Of a stretch of DNA of 64,000 nt, positions 37,901-50,199 are shown one piece after another; position 1 is the stretch's first letter; each line of letters opens with the position of its first letter. The DNA is from Fratercula arctica. Taxonomy: Eukaryota; Chordata; Aves; Charadriiformes; Alcidae. The DNA lies in contig CANTUZ010000007.1 of the NCBI GenBank assembly GCA_947846985.1, positions 33,980,355 through 34,044,354 on the forward strand. Direction: 5' to 3'. The notes beneath the pieces were generated by a model, which searched no databases, was not told the DNA's origin, and worked only from the letters and a program-made list of their open reading frames with translations. The position numbers were made by a program, and so were the translations under genes.

Positions 37901-40900
37901 GGAAATTAGACATCAACATTCTGTACCTGGTTAGTTTATCTATTTATCTTGATCTTAGTTTAGTTTACAGTTTAGTTTATATTGATTTTATTTGCTCTTT
38001 TAACTATTCATATTTATTGTCTACAGAAGATTAGAAAACCATTCAGTTGCAGCTTTGCCTGAAGAAAAACTGTCCCAGAAATCTTGCAATGGCATTCTTA
38101 CATATTAACATATTTTCAGAATTCAGAACTTTTTTTCAATCTTTTATAAAATTATTTATGTCTAGGAGCATATGTATGATTAACACTAGCAAATGACTGG
38201 GCAGGCTTTGCCCCTAAAAGAATTGAGATTAACAACAAAAGAAAAATAATCCATTTGCCTTTTGCTCTAATCCACTGCAGTAATGACCATTGATGGTCTG
38301 TGTTTGTAAGATATAATTATCACCATATATATTTAGCTCTTGAGTCACACATGACTTGTGAACAGTTTGAGTGTGGCTCCATATCAAACCTACATCACTG
38401 GATTGGCAACAAAATGTAGGTATTTCAAATAATCTGCTAAGGTTCTTCTAGACCATCTTGGGAGCGAGCTACATACTCACTCAGCTCTGTTCAACTGTGA
38501 AGCAATATATCCTGCAATAGCTGTTGTGATTTCCCTTCTCTGGAGCATCTTTCTTATGGCTTTATCTCTACATTATACAGCTAGAGGAGATGGGTCATGT
38601 GCAGAACACGTAATGTTACACAAGAGCTGCCTTGGTGTAAATGTCCAGTTTTTAGTGATTAAAAAAAAGATACACACCCTCTCTTTTTTTTTTTTTTAAG
38701 AAATTGTGCTTCTAGATTCAATTGCTTTTGCAAATTCTGAAATATTTTACAAAATCACAGAAAACAGTAAACTTCTGAAGCGCACTACTGTTGTTCCGTG
38801 GCTACAGCTGGCTGCATTCCAGCCCAACATATTGACTCATGAACTCAGTGCCCCTCTGGCATTCTTATAAAACCTTGTTCTTGTGTGTGAGTCAAAAGCT
38901 TAGGATTCTCTCAAACAATAAATTTCTAGAATCTCCTTCTTGGTTCTCAGCTAATCATCTGTGAACTCCCTGCAAATATTTAAAAAACAAGCCAGAACAG
39001 TTGTGTTGACTCAACAGTGCACTATAGCACCTTTCGGTCAGGTAATGTACACAAGAGGAGTCTCTCTCATTAAAGACACCACCACAGGGCCAAATTCTTG
39101 CCCTTTCTGGCAATCCAGAAGAATGGCTCTTTTAGGTGCTTTAAAATATAGAGAAATGTATTGAATCTTTGTCACTCTTACTTGCTTCTGCTTGAATAGG
39201 CAGGCTCTAGCACCCTTTATACCCTTCAAATGAAATCCTAAACACATGGGAACACAGAAAAATGAAGGCCACTTAGCAAAAACTCTACTATCTTTCCTTT
39301 TTATAATTCTGAATATCTAAGTCATCTTAAAAATGTTATTTTCAGTAATTTCATCTTAATATTTTTCATGCATTGATTGTTACATATGCACAAACATTTC
39401 AATTTATACAGATACACATAACTAATTATTTTAGCATTCTATAGATTTAATAGCAAGCCCCAAAATTTATCAACAGCTATGGAAATAAAGTGCACCGATT
39501 TTTTACATGAGAATTTAGACAAGCAAATTCAGACCGCAAATAAACATCCATGGGTGTAAAAACTTTTAGAAGATGTTAGTGAAAAACATGGTTCTTATCA
39601 GAGGGTAAGCTTTCCCTACTGTATTTGGAAACAAAAAGTTACAGTCTTTGTCACCTGTTCTTCAGTTTTGAGCAGATTTATATCTGAGTTTTAGAAAGCA
39701 ACTTTAGACATCACCAACTTTCAATTCTTTGACATCCTAACCAGTTGTAGCTTGTCAAACAATATTCAGAAATATTTCCTGTAACACTAATCAGGAAATC
39801 ATTTCACAAATATGATCCTAGAAAAAGCATACAGTATTCTATCTGTGTGAAGGCACCAACATTCAGAGATAAGGCAGGTGAGAAACTGACAGAAACACCA
39901 AATTTGAAGATAGAAAAATTGTAACTTAGTATAAATTGTAAAACCTTTCTTATCTTTATTAAGTGGTCTTACTTTCTATGAAGCTGCTCTAGATTTATTA
40001 TGCAGCTAAGAGCAGAATTAGTCTCAGAGAAAGGGGAATGAAGTACACTCATATTCTCTGACATACTGTAAGTAATTTTTTTTGCAGTGAAAGCACAACT
40101 TTGCCCCTCTTTTTGCTCTTAAAACTGTAAGATAGAATTCTCCTTCCATAGCTTGCAGAAGGAAAATTAACTAACACACACAAGCACATGATTCCACCCT
40201 TGCCTCCCATTTTAGGCTGCACCCACTCCCAAAATAGCAGTGTTGTGCCATTCAGGGTCAGTTCACTCAGCAGCAGCTCTAGTGGATTTATTTTCATCAT
40301 GGACTGTAAACACAAGAAGAAGAGTATTTTATTAACTGTATGAATAGTAAAAATATGAATTTTAATTTACAATTGGATAAAAAAATCAAGCATGTTTACC
40401 TAAGAAATGTAAAACTTGCTTACAAGAAGTTTGAGAATGCACACAATTAATCACATACTTTAGCTTTGCCCATGCAAACGTGAGCAGCCTTCAGTAACCT
40501 TTGTTATCTGTACTTATTCATTACTCTAACACATAATTATTTTAAAAATATCACGATGACATGATGTTGTTGCAGAATATTATCCGGTATTCATTTGAAA
40601 ACTAAGCTCTGTCAGCTCTCCCATGAAATAGAAGTAGTAAGATTTTCTACGAATAAACCCCACCCAGTCAGAGTAACATTTCTCCTACTATATAGCAACT
40701 TCCTTCACTCCAGAAATTTGGAAACAAATCAAAACCTCTCTAAAAACACTGTTTTTCCACATAAGTAAGCGCAAGCAAAGACAGTTTAAGTGATTTACGT
40801 CTGAATATAATCCAACAACCCATTATAAACATTATATTACACTACCTTTCCAGAAAGCACCTAAGGAGTCAGGAAATGAAACCTGATTGCAGATATATTT

Positions 40901-43627
40901 GTCATACTATTCCCAAAAGATATTATGAAACACTGTTCTGTTTTTTAAATCTTCAGATTTATGATCAATAATAATGTTAATTAACTTCATTAATGACATT
41001 TAAATCTTATTGCCACATACAAACTAGTTTGCAGATCTTGTAACTATAAATTGTAGTTTCTTTTGGCTCTTCTATTAAGAAGTGTTAACACTGGGTCATA
41101 AATGTGGTGAACTTCCGGAGGTAGCGGCTTTGCCAGCTCACAGGCATTCCGAGTCTTGTATAATTAAAAGATGAAATTCCTCTAAGGTGAGTGCTTTTTA
41201 GACCTAGAAACACTGGGATGGCAGAATGTCTCTTGGATCCAATAATAAGGCATTTGCTCTGGCAATGATTGAAAAAGTGTCTTTATTATCCCACTAACAA
41301 CTACAAAGGTGTAAAAATAGAACAACTCCAGAAATGGTTAATTATATTATACACTGTGTTACATGCAGAGTCTTTTGAGTTACTCACATCAACCGGAAAT
41401 ACAGTAGATAACACCACAAACACTGTGTAGAGCATGTAAACAGTATTATCTTTAAAGAAATATTAATGACCTTTTCTTTCAGGAATCTGCCTTGATTTCC
41501 TATGAAGTGAATAATAGTTCAAGATAGAGAAATGTGATGAAACAGCGGAGGATATGTTTCTCAACTGAGTACGAACAGGAGTTTTCTGGATGAAGATAAA
41601 GAGGTTTTGACTTAATGAAAAAGAGAAAAATAAACAGGAATAGAGGAGCAGATTTTATATGGAAAATTTCCATGCATTTTTTATTTTCCAAAGTGTCAGG
41701 AAGTTACTTTCCCTTTTACCTTCAGCAATCTCAATGTTACTTGAAGATTTATGTCCCAAATTTGTCTCTGTCTTTTTTTGTTTGAAAGATTAGGTTTATA
41801 GCTACACCACTGACAGAGCTAACCATCAATAGAAATTAAATCCTCTGGATTTCAAAGAAGCTTTGAAAAAACAAGAAAAATCAAATTCAGTCTAATAAAA
41901 ACAATAATTTATGGACTACAGGGTGGTTCTGAAATTGTGTATAAACAAAGGTGAATTTTACATCACATTAACTCTCAGAGTTGGAGCAAATTTTATCTCA
42001 GAAAGAAGGTAATTTTAAAGTGCAATGACTATACTCTCCATGAAAAGGTCCATCTTTCTTGTGTTATTATTAACTCATGTACTATCCTCCATGTACTAAC
42101 AGACTTCAAACAATCTTTGGATTGGTTCAAATGCCATCAAATTTTCTTCAGCTCTGCCATTAATAGATTTTGTCCTTTTATCTTTATCTTCCCATCTCAG
42201 TTTTCTACAATTACTAATTTTCACTTCATTTGAAATGTTATTTATAGGTTTTACATTTGTATTGTATATATGATACAATGAAAATTTACTTAATTTTTTA
42301 AATTTTTCTTTCATCAATCGTCCTCTGAATGTTTTTACAAATAAAAAATCTGGGAGCCACAAAGAAAGAAGACAGAGAAACTGAAATTATGACCATCTCC
42401 TCCTCCTGACTCATGCTGAGGACAAAAGAAGAGGTATTGAGCAATTAATAATAATAACTAATATATATTTATATTACTTTAATACTATATCCCATTGCCA
42501 AACTTTGCATATTTGGTATTGTTTTCATGAGGATTCTGATGTAAATTCAAGACAAAAAGCTTGCCTCAATGTAATGCCACAGATTGTGGATCCAAATTTA
42601 AGCCTAACCACTGAATGCATCTGGGATCCAATTCTAACAGTAGAACGTTTCCTTAACACGGTAGCAGGCATGACTTCAGTACTGACTCAGCTGTAATGAT
42701 GAAACCTATTAAACCACTGACATCCTTTCTTGTAATACCATGAATTTTTCTTATACATCTCCCATTCAAGTACAGACGAGGCCCAACTTTCTGAGATATT
42801 ACATGATCCCATCTCAAGCACAAAAGCACACATTTAAACTAACATGCTTATTAGCTTTCTTAATGTTAAAGTGATTAACATGTTACCTCTTGCTAATTTT
42901 GTGACTCAGAGAACAGGACATTCGGCATTGCTCATTTCTGGAGTTTTGTTAGATTTATTTACTTCTTTCACTATTGCAGCAATTGTAATCTATATAAAAT
43001 GAGACACTAAACGAGATACCATTTCTATAAAAACATTTTTCAATACCTAAATATATATATTTTAATTACAGAGATGTAGCACTATATGTGTAATAAACCA
43101 AATTATTACCTCAAGCCCTATAATATACTCAATGCTACCGCTGATTATCTAATGACTAAATCTATTAATCTAGATACCCACAATTTATGTTTATAAGTTC
43201 TATATTATGTTTCTTTTCTGTTCTGGAATACTTGTTCCCTAGTGAAGATGCCTTGCATGTGGATATTGGGTATTACTAAACAGCCACACTGGCAGACCTG
43301 AACTCACACTGCTTCTATGTTATGCTGAGGTAAACCAACTCTGGACAAAAAATGTGCGCAGGCAACCCAACCTTGCTGAATGGTTGGACTTAATCTGAGC
43401 ACACTCTCACGCTAACGTACCTGTACAGCTTTTGGATGCCACGGAGGGTTTCTAAGCTCTGGGACACCACAGAATTAATGCCTCTGTGTCAGAGCTGAAT
43501 CGTGGCTGGCTATCTTGGACTGCAGGCATAAAAACTTGGGTGTGTCTGCAGAGACAGACCCAGGCCCATTCTAGTACAGATTTCAAAATGGTTATAATGT
43601 ATTTTATGATCTTGAAATAAATACATA

Positions 43628-43682
43628 GGGCCAAATACTACTCTTACTTACACAAGAGCAAATCAGGAGTAACTCATTATTT
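43628..43682 (+). repeat. Diverged interspersed repeat, sauropsid type (tentative)
   Basis: GGGCCAAATACTACTCTTAC leading to AAATCAGGAGTAACTCATT matches a phrase I remember as recurring in reptile and bird genomes (GGGCCAAATTCTGCTCTC, then a TTACAC segment, then AAATCAGGAGTAACTCC). Weaker echoes of the same phrase lie near 8,022-8,056 (AAAGTCAACTGAGTTACACT) and 13,936-13,950 (ACTGACTTCAGTGGA). The call rests on memory only. Confidence 0.3.
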
Positions 43683-46600
43683 CCATATTTATTTTGCAGA
43701 TCATTAAATTCAGGTCTGCTTCTCCAAATTTGCACTAGTACCACTGAAAGAAAGATCTGCTCCTCTAACTTGGAGGTGACAGAAACAACCACTCACCCAT
43801 TTCAGAAGAGATTCCAGCTCAACCTGTACTAATATTTACCCTTTAGATAGCAGCATAAAGATAGAGGACCATAAATTTTAAACACACAGAGAGAGAGATT
43901 TGCTGAATAAAGTAGGGTTAATGTTACTGCTTAGTTATTTATTTGATCTTAGAATGTGAAGGACTAATTAAGGGTGGCTAGAATATGTCAAGAACAGGCA
44001 AACTATTAAAGATCTCCCTTGCCTCTCCCCTACAAATCCTAATGCCATTAATTCCAATTTTATTCTTTCAGTTCCAATCTGACTGCTCCCACTCTCTTTT
44101 TGTGTGGTGTTCTTACTGGTAAGAAAATATTTTTGCCTGCCTTCTTTCATTCTTTCTTTCCTCATTTCCCCTTAACTTCTCAGATTCCACTTCAATAGTC
44201 TTCTAGAGATTTTAAACTACCCTGCATATCAGCAACACTTTGATGTTAAATAGCATTACCAAGGTCATTCTGACAGAAGGACCAGAAATAATGTTTGTTT
44301 TGAAACCGAGTGCTCTGTTTAAATCTGTTTATTTCTGTACTAAGTCTAGGCACTTTGAGTTGTCGTGATGACTCAGAGCAAAGTTGCAAAGCCTCAGTTC
44401 TACAAAGAGATTAGTCACTTTGTTTTTTTGCACTGAGCTGCTCTGAGTCAGCTTCAGATTGTTGCACATAGAGTACCTGGGTACATCTTCAAATGGTGCA
44501 GGTAACTTTAGTGCAAATTTCTGAAAGAAAAGCAGTCTCTGTACATCTGAGCAAACAATTGACTAGGCCTACCTTCACTCTTATCCTCAAATAAGAACTG
44601 GGTTTTAGAATGAAAGAAATTGTAACAGTGTGAATGTTGATTTCAATTTTTTCCCTTAGCCAAGGAAAAACTTTACGGTCAGCAGCCTGAGTTTAGTAAA
44701 CTGTGTGTACTAAACAATTGGTTGAGCTTAACTATTCATTAACTATTTCAGGGATTAAAAATTTAGACACCAAAAGGTTTACTTTATTTTTTGTCATTGC
44801 AGTCATTGGAAATATTTCTTCTGCTTTTAATTTCAGCAAAACTGAGAACTAGGTTTACACAATTAGGCCAGCTGCTTTACTCGACTGTATACAGTGATTC
44901 TAAGTTTACCATGATTCTAAACTGACTCACTTGTACAGACTTGTTTTTTATTGACTGTCTGGGCTATATCTTTTCTTTTACTGAGTGTACATATATTTGT
45001 AGTGTGCATGCATGTATATTACATATATATATGTGAATGCACATGTGTATGTGAATCCATATTTTTAATTTGATAATGACTGGAGTTGACACAATATGTT
45101 CTTTAGTCTGTACACTACATTTCATCTAAATACAATTCACACCACTTACATTGTACATCAAAACTCAGTGTATTTGCAACATAGAGTGTGAAAATTAAGT
45201 GTATTACTATTGTCTAAATATTTTTACATCTATAGATGTAAACTCTATAAACTCAATAGAAAAATACACTACCCCAAATTGTCTCTCTAGCCAACAATAT
45301 CATCCTGATGCTTTTTGGAGAAAACAACTGACAAGAGACAACTTAGAAGAAACTGTCCGATTTCTCTGACTCACATGGCTGTATTAATGCTTTTGTGTGG
45401 GTCCACAGAGAAGCATGTAAAAATAACCTGAAGGCTAAAAGTAGTGAACTTTACAGAAGGAAAGAGAAGGAAGATGACTTGATCCACTTGTCAGTTATGA
45501 CAAATTAGTGTTGCTCTAAGGTCACTTTGAGTTATTTCCACCTGTATGAGGCCTGTATTTGCTCCCCTCTCCTAACAGGATGTTAGTAACCTTTTCATAA
45601 TGGCCCTCCTTACTTGTTTTTTCTTTTCTTCAGACATATGACACATCCTGCTGTTTTACCTAGGCATTCAGAAGGCTTTAGCATGCCTTCTAATCATAGC
45701 ATATTAAAGAACAAGCAAACGTTCATGTCTTGATTCAAACTAAAATATTAATGTCACTAAATTATTTCCCAGAGAAATATTGTGGGTATTTATTTTTATT
45801 TCATTTATTTTCTAGACAAAGCATTATGGCCAACACCCCTCAAATGCGTAATCACTGTATGAAGGAATCACATCAAATACGACTTTTTCTGCCTACTTCC
45901 CTACCACCTGCTTATATTCTGACTTACTGAACATCTATTAGCTACTTGCTATCAAACGAACAATAGGCATTTAAATATGTAAGTAAGAATAAACATAGGG
46001 GTATTATCTGTTTCACTTGTTCGTTCTTTAAATTTATTTATGTCATTTACACATGTACCCTTGATTTTGTTCTGTAACTATCTATTTATATGACAAAGAA
46101 AGATAGTAATGAATTCTATAAACTTAATTGGGACATAATTTATTTGTAAGACTGTATGAAATACAGTTTCATTACATCATGCAATGCTTTTATGTTCAGG
46201 GGATTAGCATCCAATGCCAGGTTCACTTTGCAAGGTTAAAAAATAATTCAGATTTGGAACATGAACACTTCAGAATCTGATTTAAGAAGCAACAGCAGAA
46301 TGTTAGGCAAGAATTTAAAATCTTCTTAAGACTATTTATAAACTGTCTGTAGATGAGAAATACATTGTTACAAAAAATACATTTTATGTTCAAGAGTTTT
46401 AGGGTAGAAACTTTGGAGAAGTTTTTATTAAAAAAAATGAAGAAGTACTTTATTCCAAAATATATCAAATGCCTTTATGAAAAAAAAGGTAAGTCTGTTC
46501 TAATTTAGTATGAAATGTAATGTAGAGACCCACTGTCCCTGTATTATTATTTATTCTTCATATTGTGGTAGAGGTCATTATGCTGCATATTGTACAAACA

Positions 46601-49105
46601 CAGAAATAACACTGAACTGCCAACAGTACTAAGTAACAGAATATTTTATTACTGAAAGCACAGTAGTAAGAGAAGCTCTGAAAGGCTTCTCTTCAATTAA
46701 GTGATTGATTTTGCACTGATACAACATATTTACACACACTCTTTCCTCTCCCCTGCTCTCACTCCCATCAAGCCATGGGTATACAGGAAAATTACCCTAT
46801 TCTCCGAGATGCATCAGTACCAAGAAGTGTTGAGTTAATCTATACTGATGTATTAAAAATAAGTACAATATCAAATAAATCCTGTAAATGATGTCGCAAT
46901 TACCTAAAAAGGCACTACAGATAACGCCTCTTCTCAGAACTCCATAAAACTGTGAATAATCCCATGGAAGCAGACTAAGACCGGCTCACTGGCCACATAG
47001 TATGCCAGTCACAGAGACAGCCTAGATCAGGTTTACCAGTTTCACTTTCTACACCATAAAGGTATATCTTTCAGAATGACTGTTAGGTTCCTAAAAAAAC
47101 ACAGGCACATCATAATCTTTACAATTATGATCATTTATTACTCAGTCTATTCTTAATTTTTTATGAAGTGATGGAAAGTAAAGCTTGGCAAGCATAAAAG
47201 ATTAACAAGAATAACAGAACAGCCCTGACAATTGTGTATCAGGAGACAGAGCAAATCTCCTGTTGTTTCAATTTATTGCAAAGTAATTTTTTTTACTGGC
47301 TTTATTATAAACTATTTTGTTTTGTAAACCTTTTTAGTTGTTGTGAAAACTCTTGTGAATCTGTGAAAGCTCTTTCTGAAGCATAAATGTAGGTGTAAGG
47401 ATCATACAGAATGGAATTCCAAGCTACAGTCTTAAAATTAGATTGCACGATCTATATCTGTTTTGGTGAGCAGCTGCTTAGCTCCTACAGGCTAAGCTCA
47501 ACAAATTGATATTTCCTCATGTACTTCCTCCAGTATTGATAGGTGCATTATTTGTCCCTTAACTACATGGGTCAGCTAAAATTTTCTTAACATTTCACTA
47601 TCAAAGTACAGATGTCTAACACTGAAATTACCAATTTCAACATATGCTACCTAATCGATTTGAGATTTTCCTACTTCGTAAATCAGGAAAGAAAATAAAT
47701 ACTATTCACTGTCAGGCTTCACATAGAATTACTGTTGCTACCAAATTAGGAATTCTAAATGCTTGATTCCTAGTAGGTTACCAGAATCATTAACCTCTTT
47801 AACCATAAAGAACAATGGACCTTTGCGTTGCTAGCTGATCTAATATTAACAAATGAATACTTCAATCTCAACTATTTACAGGTAAATCACTGTTCATCTG
47901 TAAAATTTGCTGACTGAATCTGTTAAAAGTCATTGCAGAGCTTAATTAGCTGATCAGCTGATTATTTGCTTATGCTATTCTTAAATTATTAAATTTAACA
48001 CAGAGGAAATATTTATTTTTGTTGGTTTGCATGTGAGTACGACTAATTTTTTTAAAATATTTACCCAGAACTTGGATTTGTTTAATCATATTTTACCAGG
48101 TGATTATTAGCCTTGCCAAATCTGCCTGGAATCAAACTCAAATGGTACTTTGCAAGCCATGTAGGTGATGCCGATACATTCTCTCACTGTGACAATTTTG
48201 CTTCCTATAGGATGAAACGTTGAGTGCCCAAGAAACAAGCGTTAGTTTCAGACCTGACAAGTGAGTACAGCGTCCCACCTACCTACACATGAGGAGTAAA
48301 ACAATACGCTGGGCAACTGGTCACCAAGTTCTGTGTGGAAGTTGTAAGGTGTTCTTGCATTCTACTGTCTCATCACACCATCCTTCCAGAAAGGCACTAT
48401 ATTAATGAGCAAACCTTGACAAGACTTTATTTCCTTCCATGAGCAAGTGGGTAAGTTGGGGGAAATTGGGTCGGAAGGAAACACGATCGTCATTTTGCTC
48501 CGTTCTCTGCCAGCGAAGGGAGCTGACTGGAGAGGGAACATGCTTTGCCTGGCAGAGGGCTGGTAGCTCACTCCCCACTTGGGCAAAGCTGCAGCTCAGG
48601 GGAAATATGATTCAGAGGACTGTGTCTGAGTCACTGCTTCTTCCCCAGCCCCTTCCGAACTGTGAAGGCTGCATTTTGTCCTGAACTGGGAACTACAAGC
48701 GAAGATTCCACCTCACCCTGAATTTTGAAGTGCATCAAGGAGTTTGGAAGCATGGGCTTTCCGAGGGGCACCACACACTTTCTGTTCTACTGAGCATTAC
48801 TTCACTTCGCAGTCATTAAACAAGACTAGTATATTTCATATTAAGAAAAAAAGCAACCACCCACTGCTAATGACTTTGAACGGTAAAACAGCTTACTTAG
48901 TATCGGTATTTTCTAAAATGTCTGTCCTGTCCTGCTACACATTTAAGATAACTACATATCTATATAGAAGATACATCCATCGCACGTATGGGAAGTCGAG
49001 ACGTCAGTTACCTAAAGCGCACAGAGGTCCCGCCTCCCAGACCCGCGACGCGCCTGAGGGGCTCCCGAGGCGGCAGCGCCAGGGCGGCGGGACCCCCGCG
49101 GCAGC

Positions 49106-49115
49106 TCTCGCGAGA
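49106..49115. promoter_or_regulatory. TCTCGCGAGA (CGCG/BANP) element
   Basis: A perfect 10-bp palindrome, TCTCGCGAGA. This motif is known as a strong core-promoter element in CpG islands and is bound by BANP. It lies 18 bases before an X-box in the same island, which supports real promoter activity in one or both directions. Confidence 0.75.
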
Positions 49116-49132
49116 GTGGCTGAGGCCTGGGC

Positions 49133-49146
49133 GTTGCCACAGCAAC
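49133..49146 (+). promoter_or_regulatory. RFX X-box
   Basis: GTTGCCACAGCAAC fits the X-box consensus (GTNRCC, 0-3 spacer bases, RGYAAC) at every position with a 2-base spacer. X-boxes of this form are bound by RFX factors, often at genes for cilia. The downstream ATG at 49,318 is about 170 bases away, a usual distance. Confidence 0.65.
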
Positions 49147-49317
49147 CGCCCCCTCCCCCGCCCAGTACCGCGGTGGGCGCTGCGCCCGCAGCCCGGCGGC
49201 GGCGCGGGCGGGAACGGCCTTGTCACCCCGCCAGCTCAGGACGCGGGTCCGGCCGGCGGCCATCGCCCTCCCAGCAGGAGCTCGGCCGTGGTGTCCGTGT
49301 CCTCTGCGCTCGGCAGA

Positions 49318-49593
49318 ATGGACGTGGCAACCCAGAGCGAGCTCCCACACCAACACGCAGCCGCCCAGCTCTCCGTGCCAGAGCCCGTCGCTGGTGAGGG
49401 ATGGCGGCAGTGGGAACAGCCATGTGAGGTGTCACCAGGGGCACGATCTGCTCAGCCTCATGGCAGAGCTATTGGAGGAAACAGACAGGTTAAGGAGCAT
49501 CAGGGAATACGAGAAAGAGGCTGGTGGAACCATGCCCTGCCCTCCCTGAGACAGAAATGGGAACAGCCACCAGAAAAACCCAAGATCAAGGGG
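49318..49593 (+). mobile_element. CR1 ORF1-like 5' fragment, frameshifted
   Basis: An ATG at 49,318 (A at -3, G at +4) opens a frame beginning MDVATQSELPHQ. The reading then moves to another frame with EETDRLRSIREYEKE (about 49,470-49,518) and returns with GWWNHALPSLRQ and QPPEKPK (to about 49,590). The pattern of LRSIRE followed by W-x-LPSLR and QPPEK is one I recognise from the predicted ORF1 protein of avian CR1 elements, ahead of its esterase-like domain; the TQSE-type motif at the start fits the same proteins. It would therefore be the decayed 5' part of a CR1, which is rare because CR1 copies are nearly always cut at the 5' end. Alternatively, GCTG/GTGAGG at 49,393 could be a splice donor of a host first exon. 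Confidence 0.5.
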
Positions 49594-50075
49594 ATCACAG
49601 AATTATAGAGTGGCCTGGGTTGGAAGGGACCTTAAAGATCATCCAGTTCCAGCCTCACTGCCCTGGGCAGGGACACCTCCCACTAGACCAGGCTGCTCAA
49701 AGCCCCATCCAGCCTGGCCTTGAACACCTCCAGGGATGTTGCCACAGCTTCTCTGGGCAACCTGGGCCAGTGTCTCACCACCCTCAGAGTAAAGAATTTC
49801 TTCCTAATATCTAATCTAAATCTACCCTCTTCCAGTTTAAAACCGTTACCCCTTGTCCTATTGCTACACTCCCTGATCAAGAGTCCCTCCCCATCCTTGC
49901 TGTAGGCCCCCTTCAGGTACTGGAAGGGGCTCTAAGGTCTCCCCGGAGCCTTCTCTTCTCCAGGCTGAACAACCCCAACTCTCTCAGCCTGTCTCCATAG
50001 CAGAGGTGCTCCAGCCCTCTGATGATCTTCGTGGCCTCCTCTAGACCTGCTCCAACAGGTCCAGGATGCTGCATC
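49594..50075 (-). mobile_element. CR1 LINE 3' part, minus strand
   Basis: From its 3' terminus at 49,594 this is the reverse complement of CR1: GGTTGGAAGGGACCTTAAAG, then CACTAGACCAGGCTGCTC, then GGCCTTGAACACCTCCAGGG, and on into ORF2. Translating the minus strand gives NRTRGNGFKLEEGRFRLD and FKARLDGALSSLV, and further upstream [10 protein letters not shown], in frames broken by at least one shift. It starts directly at the end of the ORF1-like fragment on the opposite strand, so this copy probably inserted into or recombined with that one. It is dead and 5'-truncated. Confidence 0.95.
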
Positions 50076-50149
50076 CTCCCCCTGCCAGGAAGAAGGCAGT
50101 ACCTTAAAGGAGGGAAGTGCATGGAGTCAAGTCCATGCTCGGGGCGGCA

Positions 50150-50188
50150 GGATCCTGGACCTGTTGGAGCGGGTCCAGAGGACCATGC
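50150..50188 (+). mobile_element. Short inverted CR1 piece
   Basis: TCCTGGACCTGTTGGA (50,153-50,168) followed by GCGGGTCCAGAGGAC is CR1 ORF2 sequence in plus orientation. The same segment occurs in minus orientation at about 50,034-50,072. The perfect core of this inverted repeat is 16 bp (50,051-50,066 against 50,153-50,168), and about 34 of 39 positions match overall. It probably records a 5' inversion during insertion or a later rearrangement. Confidence 0.7.
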
Positions 50189-50199
50189 TGACCATGACT

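Larger units (their letters stand above)
30676..48960. other. Gene-free AT-rich stretch
   Basis: About 18 kb with no recognisable exon, RNA gene or recent transposon. Open frames are all under 90 codons. A palindromic fossil element (34,803-34,958) and a diverged repeat (43,628-43,682) are listed separately. TA/TG-rich simple sequence lies near 44,990-45,045. Confidence 0.6.
48990..49400. promoter_or_regulatory. CpG island with no known gene
   Basis: The sequence switches abruptly from AT-rich to very GC- and CpG-rich near 48,990 and fades after 49,400. It holds a TCTCGCGAGA element, an RFX-type X-box and several GC boxes. Long open frames on both strands here are a by-product of GC richness. 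Just downstream lies an ATG in a strong context at 49,318. The island could be the promoter of an unannotated transcript (coding or lncRNA), or the GC-rich 5' UTR of the CR1-like piece that follows. Confidence 0.75.

Noticed and set aside
48390..48450. A 61-base exon between an acceptor-like CCTTCCAG and the donor GTAAGT at 48,451
   Set aside because: The donor is good, but no reading frame or neighbouring exon supports it. Isolated splice-like sites are common.
48744..49397. A 217-codon frame running into the 49-kb CpG island
   Set aside because: Its first half crosses AT-rich DNA and its second half is Pro/Arg/Ala low complexity; there is no family resemblance and it ignores the CpG-island boundary.
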